Assembly: GCA_015066805.1 (NCBI GenBank)
Contig: SVNP01000002.1
Coordinates: 62,001 to 126,000, forward strand
DNA from: Ruminococcus sp.
GTDB taxonomy: Bacteria > Bacillota > Clostridia > Oscillospirales > Ruminococcaceae
Length of the DNA: 64,000 nt
Direction: 5' to 3'
How positions within the stretch are numbered: position 1 is the stretch's first letter; every line of letters starts with the position of its first letter. Under the pieces are notes generated by a model that was given only the letters and a program-made list of their open reading frames with translations, was not told where the DNA came from and did no database searches. This document shows positions 25,839 through 33,255 of the stretch, piece by piece. Both the position numbers and the translations under genes were made by a program.

Positions 25839-26738
25839 TCAGAAAATACCGAAACGCTTCTTTTCGTAGAAGGGCTTACCGTTGGTGACCATATCCTTTG
25901 CACGGATGGAAGTGGCAGGTACGCATTCAAAGGGCAGGTCGGAGTAATCGCAGCACTCGGAGGAGAGGGTATTGCCGATCTCGGCGATATCGGTGTTCTC
26001 GTCAGCCTCCAGAGCGATCAGCAGAAAACGTTCATCGCTTTCGCTGGCTTCCTCAATATAAGCCTTCTTCACGCTCTTGATTTTCTTCAGTTGTGCCTTC
26101 AGCGCACCCAACAGGTCATCGGTAATGGCAGAAACGGCGGGTTCATCGGTTTCTGCAGCCTTGGCAGCCTCCAGATCAGCCATTGCCTGACGGATAGCAG
26201 CCTGCTGTGCAGCTCTGCTGTCCTCGGCAGAGGGTGCGCCGCCGCCCATGGGAACGGCAGGTCTGGGTGCGGGAGCGCTGGTCAGAACATCCAGCTCGCC
26301 GTTATGGTCGCCGATGATCATGATCTGGGGGCGAACCAGACAGAGATTGCTGCCAAAGGGGTTGATGACCATACCGCCGATGCCCTCATTGGCCTTCATA
26401 AAGCGGTAAAGATCCATAAAGCCCATGACCATGACCTGGAAACGCTCGCCGGGCTTACGGTTCTTCCGCAGCTCGATCTCATCGGTAAAGGCGGGCAGGA
26501 ATTTATCGCCCTTCTGGTTGGTCATCATCTGGAATGCCACACGAGCCTGCACCTGCTCGCCCTCCTGAGGGGGAGTAGCGGGACGCTCGATCATTGCAGG
26601 GATGAGGTACTTTGCTTCAATTGCGGCTTCGAGAAATGCCTTCTCGTGCTCACGGTTTGTCAGATCAACCTTAAAGGTTGCCATTGCATCAACAAGAACC
26701 GGGTTGGTGACCGGCTTCATCATAGGGCCTTCAGCCAT
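25839..26738 (-). CDS. SseB-family protein
   Basis: 299 residues from the ATG at 26738, preceded by AGGAGG; an earlier in-frame ATG lacks a site. Residues about 8-115 resemble the SseB N-terminal domain (EKAFLEAAIEAKYLIPAM, then FLPAFTDEIEL). INPFGSNLCL follows near 130-140. A Pro/Gly-rich, then Ala-rich helical segment (about 165-210) joins a C-terminal SseB-like domain (about 218-299) with KKAYIEEASESDERFLLIAL. The molecular role of this family is unclear; some members affect serine sensitivity or secretion. It is expressed from its own promoter. Confidence 0.8.
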   Translation of the reverse strand: MAEGPMMKPVTNPVLVDAMATFKVDLTNREHEKAFLEAAIEAKYLIPAMIERPATPPQEGEQVQARVAFQMMTNQKGDKFLPAFTDEIELRKNRKPGERFQVMVMGFMDLYRFMKANEGIGGMVINPFGSNLCLVRPQIMIIGDHNGELDVLTSAPAPRPAVPMGGGAPSAEDSRAAQQAAIRQAMADLEAAKAAETDEPAVSAITDDLLGALKAQLKKIKSVKKAYIEEASESDERFLLIALEADENTDIAEIGNTLSSECCDYSDLPFECVPATSIRAKDMVTNGKPFYEKKRFGIF

Positions 26739-26800
26739 ATTGGAACCTCCTGCGTAACGGTAAATTTCAATCGGCAATGCTTCCCGATTGTACAATTCTT

Positions 26801-26829
26801 ATTGTACCATATTCCTCCAAAAAAAGCAA
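26801..26829 (-). promoter_or_regulatory. Promoter of the SseB-like gene
   Basis: Minus strand: TTGCTT, 17-bp spacer and TACAAT with extended -10 (TGGTACAAT). Confidence 0.6.
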
Positions 26830-26849
26830 GTCTTTTTGTAAGAATGCAT

Positions 26850-27039
26850 GAAACAAAAACAGACCCCGATGGGAATATCGGGGTCTGTTGAGTGGTTGAA
26901 GCACTCCGCCTTGCCGTCGTCCGAAGAATAAAACCCGCACAAAGCAGGTGGGTATCCGCCCACGCAGTTCACGCTCCCTTCGTCCACAAAGTGGGAGGTC
27001 TGCAATCCGTGCGCGGAGCCGGGATTCCCTATTCATAGG
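26850..27039 (-). ncRNA. ssrS: Structured small RNA of about 190 nt, candidate 6S RNA
   Basis: The interval between the SseB-like and DUF1292 genes has no coding sequence but has its own promoter (27046-27074) and ends at a strong minus-strand terminator, giving about 190 nt, the usual size of 6S RNA. On the minus strand it contains GGCTCCGC near the 5' part and GGCGGAG near the 3' part, which can pair as a closing stem. Local stems are CTCCC/GGGAG and TGGGCGGATACCCA, then ACCTGC and GCGGGT. A largely double-stranded hairpin with a central bubble is the 6S form, which mimics an open promoter and binds housekeeping RNA polymerase. The naming rests on length, context and remembered resemblance to firmicute 6S sequences; no covariance search was run. 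Confidence 0.5.
26851..26888 (-). terminator. Terminator of the ~190-nt RNA
   Basis: On the minus strand ACAGACCCCGAT/ATCGGGGTCTGT form a perfect 12-bp stem with a 6-nt loop, followed by TTTTGTTT. Confidence 0.9.
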
Positions 27040-27045
27040 TGTTGG

Positions 27046-27074
27046 ATTATATCATGACGGACTTGGTCGCACAA
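27046..27074 (-). promoter_or_regulatory. Promoter of the ~190-nt RNA
   Basis: Minus strand: TTGTGC, 17-bp spacer and TATAAT with extended -10 (TGATATAAT), 35 bp beyond the DUF1292 stop. Confidence 0.7.
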
Positions 27075-27110
27075 GGCAGAGAACCAAACAGGATTCGGTG
27101 CAGCGGGGGA

Positions 27111-27476
27111 TTACTCCTCGCAGCCGCAGCCACAGCCGCAATCGCAGTCGTCATCATCGCAATCGCAGTCGCACTCAAAACGCTCAATGAAGATGTTGGC
27201 GATACGCTCGTACTCCTCGTCGCTCTCGATGGGAATGAGGATGTCGTTGCCGTTCTCGTCGGTATCCACCCACAGAACGACCAGCTCACACTCGTCCTCC
27301 AGCAGCTCCTCGGGGTTCTCCACGTGGGGGATCAGTGCGAAGTAGACTCTCTCGTTCTCCTCCAGCACATCCACCAGCTCAAACACCTTCTCGTTGCCGT
27401 TTTCGTCCACAAGGGTGTACAGTTCGGGCTGATAGTCCATCATTTCGTCCATAGGCTCGTTATGTTCGTGTGCCAT
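27111..27476 (-). CDS. DUF1292 family protein with Cys/Asp-rich tail
   Basis: 121 residues, GGAGGAACGGAG before the ATG. Residues about 15-100 match the small acidic DUF1292 (YrzB-like) domain: YTLVDENGNEKVFELVDVLE and IPIESDEEYERIANIF. The function of this domain is unknown. The last 20 residues alternate Cys with Asp or Gly (CDCDCDDDDCDCGCGCGCEE), an arrangement that could bind metal ions. The tail is encoded by a GC-rich repeat of TGC/GAC codons. The gene has its own consensus promoter. Confidence 0.87.
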   Translation of the reverse strand: MAHEHNEPMDEMMDYQPELYTLVDENGNEKVFELVDVLEENERVYFALIPHVENPEELLEDECELVVLWVDTDENGNDILIPIESDEEYERIANIFIERFECDCDCDDDDCDCGCGCGCEE

Positions 27477-27560
27477 ATTCCAATACTCCGTTCCTCCGGC
27501 AGGGTGCCGGTTATGAAATGTGTTCGGGTGACCGACAGAAGCTTTTCACCCTTCACCTAT

Positions 27561-27589
27561 ATTGTACCCGATTTTTCATGAAATGTCAA
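27561..27589 (-). promoter_or_regulatory. Promoter of the DUF1292 gene
   Basis: Minus strand: TTGACA, 17-bp spacer and TACAAT. It faces away from the large RNA's promoter 56 bp further on. Confidence 0.75.
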
Positions 27590-27644
27590 GCCCCAGTTTT
27601 GAAGAAAAAAACACAAAAACTTTTCAAAAAGTTGTCAAAAAGTA

Positions 27645-27673
27645 TTGACATCGTATAAAAAGTGTGGTATAAT
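27645..27673 (+). promoter_or_regulatory. Perfect consensus promoter of the ~610-nt RNA
   Basis: TTGACA, exactly 17 bp, TATAAT. It is the best match to the vegetative consensus on the plus strand of this window, yet no gene with a ribosome site follows for over 600 bases. Confidence 0.88.
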
Positions 27674-27679
27674 AAAGCC

Positions 27680-28292
27680 ATAACAAAGAACTTCTTCATA
27701 AAACCTTCCTTTCATATCGGCGGACAGGCGGGATGGTGTGAACCCGCCTGTATACCGATACTGAACAATTCACTCAGTCCGGCAGTACTCCTGCCGTGAA
27801 GGAATTCTTTGAGAAAGGGCGCGGTCTTTCCCACTATGAGGAATGCTTCCGCAGCCAGTCTGCATCGGAAAGGATGTGTGTCCAATGGAGTCTGAACAGT
27901 TTTCCGTTCGGTTCCTGCCGGCCCATACCATTCCCGTTGGTTTGCATTGAATATTGATCGCGATCGGTACAGCGTGATTGTACCAGCGCGTCGGTTCCGA
28001 TGAACGAAATGAATGCAAACAGGGGGTTGGGTGCTCACTGCTTTAGTGGGTCGGAGATATTTCTGTTGTGCGGCACAAAATAAACAGCCGCCTCATTTCA
28101 GCATCATCGGGAACCGGTCTGATACGGAGCGAAATCTGATCTCGGGGAGTTTCTTGCAGAGGAAACGTTCCCCCTGCCGCAGCTGCGGCTTGTATCGCTT
28201 TGCGATTGCGATAGAGAGTGACGAAGCGGGGCTTCGCAATACAATTGAATACAAATAAGGAGAGACCTGAGCAGAAAGGTCTCTCTTATTTT
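27680..28292 (+). ncRNA. Candidate large structured non-coding RNA (~610 nt), unassigned
   Basis: The 837-base gap 27477-28313 holds no credible gene on either strand. A perfect promoter would start transcription near 27680, and a terminator hairpin at 28261-28292 closes it. Between them are many stems: TATCGG/CCGATA enclosing ACAGGCGGG/CCCGCCTGT (27715-27760); CGGCAG/CTGCCG (27780-27796); TTCC..GCAG/CTGC..GGAA (27847-27870); GTTTGCATT (27940-27948) with AATGCAAAC (28012-28020) enclosing GGTACA/TGTACC and TCGG/CCGA; GGGGA..GTTTC/GAAAC..TCCCC (28144-28173); and palindrome CCGCAGCTGCGG (28177-28188). I see no RNase P GAGGAAAGTCC, tmRNA, T-box or SRP signature. The size is near that of OLE or ROOL-type RNAs, but I cannot match either. 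Alternatively it is a very long leader for the PHP gene. Confidence 0.6.
28261..28292 (+). terminator. Terminator of the ~610-nt RNA
   Basis: AGAGACCT and AGGTCTCT form a perfect stem with an 8-nt loop followed by CTTATTTT, 22 bp before the PHP gene start. Confidence 0.75.
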
Positions 28293-28313
28293 GCAGAATA
28301 AGGAGGGATCCTC

Positions 28314-29135
28314 ATGTGTACGGTGGATCTGCATACCCATAGCAGCTGCTCTGACGGACAGTATGCCCCGGCCGAGGTGGTACGCCGTGCTGCCGAAGCG
28401 GGCATTACCCATATGGCTCTGACCGATCATGATACGGCAGAGGGCATTGGGGAAGCCCGGACAGCGGCGGCAGCCTATGGTTTGCGGTTTATGGCAGGCA
28501 TCGAGTTAAGCACATCCGGCAGAGCCAGACAGCATATTCTGGGCTATGGCGTGCAGCCGGAGCATCCTGCATTGCAGACAGCGTGCCGCCTGTTTACCCA
28601 ACGCAGACTGCACCGTGCAGAAAAAATTGCAAGGCTGTTGCAATCTCAAGGGCTTGCAGTAACTGTGGAGGAAGCCGCCGCAGAAGCCAAAGGGCAGTTG
28701 GGCAGACCGCATTTTGCCCGTGTAATGATGAAAAAAGGCTATGTGGCATCCGTTACGGAGGCTTTTGAGCGATATCTGGCGACACCTGCCGTGCGAGCGA
28801 TTCCCGATCCAAAGCCCACCGCACAAGAGGCCATAGAGCTGATCCATGAGGCAGGCGGTGTGGCGGTGCTGGCACATCCCTTTACGCTGCAGCTTTCCGA
28901 AGCCGAATTCCCCTTGGTGCTGGATGCACTTTGCGGTGTTGGGCTGGATGGGCTGGAGGTGTATTATTCCAAGCATACGGCCCCGCAGACAGCGTTTTTC
29001 CTCTCTTGTGCAAAGGTGCGTTCCCTGCTGATCACGGGCGGCTCGGATTATCACGGTGAGGCGGTAAAGCCGGATATTTTCTTGGGTATGCAGGTGCCGT
29101 CATGGCTGGCAGAACAGCCCTTACCGTTTTTGTAG
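28314..29135 (+). CDS. PHP-domain phosphoesterase (RNase AM / TrpH-like)
   Basis: 273 residues, close to the YciV/TrpH family length, AAGGAGG before the ATG. The metal-binding N-terminus is DLHTHSSCSDGQ (His7, His9), followed by ALTDHDTAEG, then a conserved Glu in GIELS, with LAHPF and SDYHGE later in the chain. Family members hydrolyse nucleoside 3',5'-bisphosphates and trim RNA 5' ends exonucleolytically. The gene directly follows the large RNA's terminator, so it is expressed by read-through or an unseen promoter. The enzymatic class is secure; the exact substrate is inferred. Confidence 0.9.
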   Translation: MCTVDLHTHSSCSDGQYAPAEVVRRAAEAGITHMALTDHDTAEGIGEARTAAAAYGLRFMAGIELSTSGRARQHILGYGVQPEHPALQTACRLFTQRRLHRAEKIARLLQSQGLAVTVEEAAAEAKGQLGRPHFARVMMKKGYVASVTEAFERYLATPAVRAIPDPKPTAQEAIELIHEAGGVAVLAHPFTLQLSEAEFPLVLDALCGVGLDGLEVYYSKHTAPQTAFFLSCAKVRSLLITGGSDYHGEAVKPDIFLGMQVPSWLAEQPLPFL

Positions 29136-29143
29136 AAAATAAG

Positions 29144-29177
29144 AACCCCGCTTCCATTCTGCAATGGAGGCGGGGTT
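29144..29177. terminator. Bidirectional terminator between PHP and dockerin-peptidase genes
   Basis: AACCCCGCTTCCATT and AATGGAGGCGGGGTT pair with one mismatch around a 4-nt loop, followed by TTGCTTT. Confidence 0.85.
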
Positions 29178-29198
29178 TTGCTTTGTATGTATGATGGT

Positions 29199-30476
29199 TT
29201 ACAGCAGCGCATTCCACAGGCTTTCTGCGGAAAGTTCTTCGTTTATGATGGCGTTGGCATAATATTGCAGGATCAGCATGGCATCGGTGGTATCCACGGT
29301 GCCGTTATCGTTGACATCTGCCGATAAAGCGGTGATCTCGTCGGGGGCAGCATCGGGATCCATCAGTGAAGCTGTGTAATGCTCCAGCACGGAGATGGTA
29401 TCGGCGGTATCCACCGTGCCATCTCCATTGAGATCGCCCAAGGATTCCCACGCAACAAGCTGCAGCTCCACCGCAAAGGTGAAGGTTTCCGTATCGTTGG
29501 CGGCGGTAATGGTTACCGTTCCGTCGCCCATACCCGTGACCGTACCTGTATCGTCCACGAAAGCAATGTTTTCATCGCTGCTGCTCCAGATGAGATCCTC
29601 GCCCAGAACAGGAAGCTGCAATTGTCCGTTAAGACGGTGCATGGTAAATTCGCCGTCGGGCACAGGGGGTACCTCCTCTACGGGAGGCTCGGTGCCGGTA
29701 TCGGCGGCCAGCATTTCAAAGGTGATGCCGTAATCGTTAAGGTATACATCCTCACGGGGCTGCACCACATGGCAGATGACCCGATTGCAGCGGGTCAGCA
29801 CGCTTTCATTGAATTTATCCCATGTGTAGGATGCAATACGGATCAGTCCGCGGTTATCGGCATTGCCTTCCAGAATGGTCAGACCGTCTTCGTTGTAGCC
29901 CAGAACGATCAGTGAGTGACCGTTGCTGCCGTTATATTCGCCGTTTGCATCACCTGTGGTACGCAGATAAGCACCGGGCATGACCTTTGCAGCAGTAAAC
30001 AGCGTATAATCCGCAGTGGGAGCGTGACCCATTACCTGTGTGGAGTGCTGATAATCAATGGTACCACCGCCGTGGTAGGGCAGATCATCAAACAGGGCAG
30101 CATAGGCAGCCTGTGCGTAGATGTAGCACTGCATACCGGAAAGGCTGATGCGGGAGTTGTAGGCGTAGTAGGTGGTGTAGATATCCATAGAGGAGGAAAC
30201 TGCCAGAGAGATCTCCACAGGAGTACCGGCGGAATCCATTGCCAGATTGATATTGCCTTGGAAAACCGATTCCATTTTTTCGTTCAGTGCATCGGAAACA
30301 GTGTAGAAAATGCCATGATCCTGAATGCCCAGCTCGGGCAGATCAATGGTGGTATCTTCGGCATAAGCCGATATGGGAGAGAAGAATCTGCAACTGCAAG
30401 TGCAGCACAGGATCGCTGAACAGAAGACTGCATATACTGCACGCAAAGCGTTGCGGAAGGGGCGTAGCTTGGGCAT
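29199..30476 (-). CDS. Secreted cysteine-peptidase-like protein with Ig-like domain and dockerin
   Basis: 425 residues from the ATG at 30476, nine bases after AGAAAGGA; an ATG three codons earlier touches that site. A signal sequence (to about residue 40) ends before AEDTTID. Residues about 85-245 look like a papain-fold amidase or peptidase: C117 in SGMQCYIYAQAAY, H187 in NGHSLIVLGY and N205 in ILEGNAD could form Cys-His-Asn. A bacterial Ig-like (BIG2) domain (about 285-335; VTGMGDGTVTITA) and a dockerin (about 345-415) with DLNGDGTVDTADTISVLEHY and DVNDNGTVDTTDAMLILQYY follow. It may act on proteins or peptidoglycan in the cellulosome. The family assignment of the catalytic domain is tentative. 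Confidence 0.83.
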   Translation of the reverse strand: MPKLRPFRNALRAVYAVFCSAILCCTCSCRFFSPISAYAEDTTIDLPELGIQDHGIFYTVSDALNEKMESVFQGNINLAMDSAGTPVEISLAVSSSMDIYTTYYAYNSRISLSGMQCYIYAQAAYAALFDDLPYHGGGTIDYQHSTQVMGHAPTADYTLFTAAKVMPGAYLRTTGDANGEYNGSNGHSLIVLGYNEDGLTILEGNADNRGLIRIASYTWDKFNESVLTRCNRVICHVVQPREDVYLNDYGITFEMLAADTGTEPPVEEVPPVPDGEFTMHRLNGQLQLPVLGEDLIWSSSDENIAFVDDTGTVTGMGDGTVTITAANDTETFTFAVELQLVAWESLGDLNGDGTVDTADTISVLEHYTASLMDPDAAPDEITALSADVNDNGTVDTTDAMLILQYYANAIINEELSAESLWNALL

Positions 30477-30550
30477 TGCGCTCATTCCTTTCTTTTTTAT
30501 GCTGTTTTTTTCAATTCCCTGTCCATATATGTTGTGTCTGTATTAAGGCT

Positions 30551-30579
30551 ATTTTATCACATTGCGGCTATATTGTCAA
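30551..30579 (-). promoter_or_regulatory. Promoter of the dockerin-peptidase gene
   Basis: Minus strand: TTGACA, 17-bp spacer and TAAAAT with extended -10 (TGATAAAAT). Confidence 0.75.
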
Positions 30580-30605
30580 CATAATCCCGATATTTTTTCC
30601 GAGCC

Positions 30606-30628
30606 GAAACAAATAAAACGTTTGTTTC
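30606..30628. promoter_or_regulatory. Palindrome with LacI-type AAACGTTT core
   Basis: GAAACAAA and TTTGTTTC are perfect 8-bp arms around TAAAACG, and AAACGTTT (30616-30623) is itself palindromic with a central CG, as in LacI/GalR-family operators. It lies just upstream of the -35 of the dockerin-peptidase promoter. Confidence 0.4.
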
Positions 30629-30859
30629 ACGGTGCTTTTTTGCTCCGGAACAGGAGGTTACAAAACAATTACAAACCGGATACATCCACAACATATGCAA
30701 AGTGATTTTGCAGGGCAGGACTACATCTTGTGTTTTTGCGAACGATTGGTTATTATGCCTAAAAGAGAGTGTTGATATCATACGAATTTCTCGCAAAATG
30801 GAAGAATCTTCCTCTGTGCCGCATTCGCTGTGTAAGGGGATGAAGCCACAGGCAGAATC

Positions 30860-30888
30860 TTGACGAATCGGGAAAGCTGTGCTATAAT
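30860..30888 (+). promoter_or_regulatory. Promoter of the oxidoreductase operon
   Basis: TTGACG, 17-bp spacer and TATAAT with extended -10 (TGCTATAAT); leader about 80 nt. Confidence 0.8.
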
Positions 30889-30977
30889 ATAGAGTCGGGA
30901 GCGTGTTTCCAAAAGAAAAAACGTCTTTCCAAATCTAACCCGCCGCCATGGAAAAAGGGCGGAGAAACGAGGGAATC

Positions 30978-31478
30978 ATGCAGTGTGAATGTGCCAAGCA
31001 GAGCAGCGATCTTTCTCTGATGAAGGATGTGCTGGAAACCTATGGGGCAGTGCCGGGTAGTCTGATCACCATTCTGCAGCAGGCGCAGGCCATTTACGGC
31101 TATCTGCCCATGGATGTGATCTATCATATTGCGGAGCAGACCGGCAGCACCCCTGCCAAGGTACTGGGCGTTGCCACATTTTATACTCAGTTCCGCTTTC
31201 AGCCTGTGGGAAAATACCTCATTATGCTGTGCAACGGCACCGCCTGCCATGTAAACGGCAGCGAGCGTGTGGCACAGGCAATCTGTGAATATCTGGAGAT
31301 CTCCAACGGCGGTACCTCTGCCGATGGTCTGTTTTCGTTCAGCATTGTGGCTTGTCTGGGATGCTGTTCTCTTTCTCCCGTTATGATGATCAACGAGGAA
31401 ACTTACGGCAGCCTGACCCCCGAAAAGGCCGTGGCTGTTTTAAAAGAGATCCGTGAAAAGGAGGCTGCTGTACAATGA
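30978..31478 (+). CDS. NuoE/HydC-like [2Fe-2S] thioredoxin-fold subunit
   Basis: 166 residues from the ATG at 30978 after GAGGG. Domain order is a helical N-terminus (LITILQQAQAIYGYLPMDVI) and a thioredoxin-like [2Fe-2S] domain with ligands in MLCNGTACHVNGS and VACLGCCSLSP. This subunit supports electron transfer in NADH-linked complexes such as Complex I NuoE, HndA and HydC of bifurcating hydrogenases. It overlaps the next gene by four bases. No membrane segment is present, so the complex is cytoplasmic. Confidence 0.92.
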   Translation: MQCECAKQSSDLSLMKDVLETYGAVPGSLITILQQAQAIYGYLPMDVIYHIAEQTGSTPAKVLGVATFYTQFRFQPVGKYLIMLCNGTACHVNGSERVAQAICEYLEISNGGTSADGLFSFSIVACLGCCSLSPVMMINEETYGSLTPEKAVAVLKEIREKEAAVQ

Positions 31479-33238
31479 GCTTTCGTGTAGTCGTGGGACA
31501 GGGCAGTTGCGGCATTGCAGCCGGTGCCAATAAGGTATACGATGCTCTGGCAGAGCAGCTTGCAGACAGTGCTGTGGGGCTGGGCATTGCCGGATGCATC
31601 GGTATGTGCTGGCTGGAGCCCATTGTGGATCTCTACGAAGATGATACTCTTACCATGCGGCTGGTGCGTGTGGGCAAGGCCGATGCCAAAGCCATTGCGG
31701 ATGCCTGCAAAAACGGGGATCTTTCCGCACTTTCGGCACTTGCCATTACCGAGGAGGATGCGGCCTTTCTGACGGAGCAGACCCGTATTGTGCTCCGCAA
31801 CTGCGGTATCATTGATCCGGAATCTCTGGAAAGTGCCTTGCAGGCAGGTGCCTATACCGCTTTGAAAAAAGTTCTTGCAGAGGGAGATGGTATGTCTCCG
31901 GAAGCGGTCATCGCATGTATCAAGGAATCGGGGCTTGCCGGCAGAGGCGGCGCAGGCTTTCCCACATGGTTTAAGTGGAATGCCGCAAGACAATCGCCGG
32001 GTGAGGAAAAATACCTCATCTGCAATGCGGATGAAGGCGACCCGGGTGCTTTTATGGACAGAGCCGTCATTGAATCCGACCCCCACGCACTCATTGAGGG
32101 TATGCTCATCGGAGCCTATGCCATTGGCGCAAAAGAGGCTGTGGTCTATGTGCGTGCGGAGTATCCTCTTGCCATAAAGCGGCTGCTGAATGCCATTGCA
32201 CAGGCAAAGGCCGCAGGTTTGGTGGGCGAAAATATTCTGGGCAGCGGTTTTTCCTGTGATTTTCGTGTAAAGGCAGGCGCAGGTGCCTTTGTCTGCGGCG
32301 AGGAGACCGCCCTGATCGAATCCTTGGAGGGCAAGCGGGGAATGCCTCGCTTGAAGCCGCCTTTTCCTGCAGCGGCAGGCTACTGGCAGCAGCCCTCCAA
32401 CATCAACAATGTGGAGACTTTTGCCAATGTTGCGTGGATCATCAACAACGGCGGCGCAGCCTTTGCGGCCATGGGCACGGAACGCTCCAAGGGAACCAAG
32501 GTATTTGCCCTTACCGGCAAGATCAAGCGAGGTGGCCTGGTGGAGATCCCCATGGGTAGGACCCTTCGGGACGTGATCTTCGGTATCGGCGGCGGTATTC
32601 GTGATGACAAGGCCTTCCAGGCAGTACAAATGGGCGGCCCCTCCGGCGGCTGTATTCCGGCAGATCTGCTGGATACGGTCATTGATTATCAGGCGTTGGC
32701 AGCAACGGGTGCCATTATGGGCTCCGGCGGCATGGTGGTCATGGATGATTCCACCTGCATGGTTGCCATGGCGAAGTTTTTCTTAGACTTCACCGCAGAT
32801 GAATCCTGCGGTAAATGTGTGCATTGCCGCATCGGCACCAAGCGGATGCAGGAGATCCTTTCCCGCATGACCGAGGGCAAGGGCAAGGAAGGCGATATCG
32901 AGCTGCTGGAAGAGCTTTGTGTGGCCATTAAAGATGGTGCCTTGTGCGGTCTGGGACAGACTGCGCCCAACCCCGTGCTGACTGCCATTCGTTATTTCCG
33001 CCCGCAGTTTGAGGCGCATATTACCGAAAAAAGATGTCCCGCACACGCCTGTACCGCCTTGCTGCAGTATCGCATTGATGCCGATGCCTGCAAGGGTTGT
33101 ACCCTTTGTGCGAAAAAATGTCCCGTGCAAGCCATTACGGGCGATGTGAAGAAACCTCACATCATTGACCAAGCCCGGTGCATCCGCTGCGGACAGTGCA
33201 AAGCGGGCTGTAAATTCAACGCCATTACCGTAGCGTGA
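31475..33238 (+). CDS. NuoF/HydB-like NADH-binding flavoprotein subunit
   Basis: 587 residues, coupled to the previous gene by ATGA. An N-terminal thioredoxin-like domain (GSCGIAAGANKVYDAL, GCIGMCWLEP) precedes the FMN/NADH core: GRGGAGFPTWFKWN, CNADEGDPGAFMDR and VCGEETALIESLEG. ESCGKCVHCRIGTKRM supplies [4Fe-4S] ligands. A C-terminal two-cluster ferredoxin domain has CKGCTLCAKKCP and CIRCGQCKAGC. The layout matches HndC/HydB of NADP-reducing or electron-bifurcating hydrogenases, but no catalytic [FeFe]-hydrogenase gene is nearby. It should exchange electrons between NAD(H) and the next subunit. Confidence 0.94.
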   Translation: MSFRVVVGQGSCGIAAGANKVYDALAEQLADSAVGLGIAGCIGMCWLEPIVDLYEDDTLTMRLVRVGKADAKAIADACKNGDLSALSALAITEEDAAFLTEQTRIVLRNCGIIDPESLESALQAGAYTALKKVLAEGDGMSPEAVIACIKESGLAGRGGAGFPTWFKWNAARQSPGEEKYLICNADEGDPGAFMDRAVIESDPHALIEGMLIGAYAIGAKEAVVYVRAEYPLAIKRLLNAIAQAKAAGLVGENILGSGFSCDFRVKAGAGAFVCGEETALIESLEGKRGMPRLKPPFPAAAGYWQQPSNINNVETFANVAWIINNGGAAFAAMGTERSKGTKVFALTGKIKRGGLVEIPMGRTLRDVIFGIGGGIRDDKAFQAVQMGGPSGGCIPADLLDTVIDYQALAATGAIMGSGGMVVMDDSTCMVAMAKFFLDFTADESCGKCVHCRIGTKRMQEILSRMTEGKGKEGDIELLEELCVAIKDGALCGLGQTAPNPVLTAIRYFRPQFEAHITEKRCPAHACTALLQYRIDADACKGCTLCAKKCPVQAITGDVKKPHIIDQARCIRCGQCKAGCKFNAITVA

Positions 33239-33255
33239 AAGGAGGGGGTCTGTCC

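Larger units (their letters stand above)
30477..30977. other. Intergenic region with divergent promoters
   Basis: 501 AT-rich bases without a gene. It contains a minus-strand promoter (30551-30579), a palindrome (30606-30628) and a plus-strand promoter (30860-30888). Between about 30640 and 30850 I see no further structure. Confidence 0.7.

Noticed and set aside
28013-28258. Open frame of 81 codons within the ~610-nt RNA region
   Set aside because: No ribosome site and no plausible protein features; it overlaps several perfect RNA stems.
27680-28292. RNase P RNA, tmRNA or T-box as identity of the large RNA
   Set aside because: The GAGGAAAGTCC core of RNase P, a tmRNA tRNA-like end and the T-box TGGNACCGCG sequence were all looked for and not seen.
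30978-33238. Complex I or NAD-dependent hydrogenase operon
   Set aside because: No membrane subunits of Complex I and no [FeFe]-hydrogenase H-cluster gene follow; the third gene is NfnB/GltD-like.
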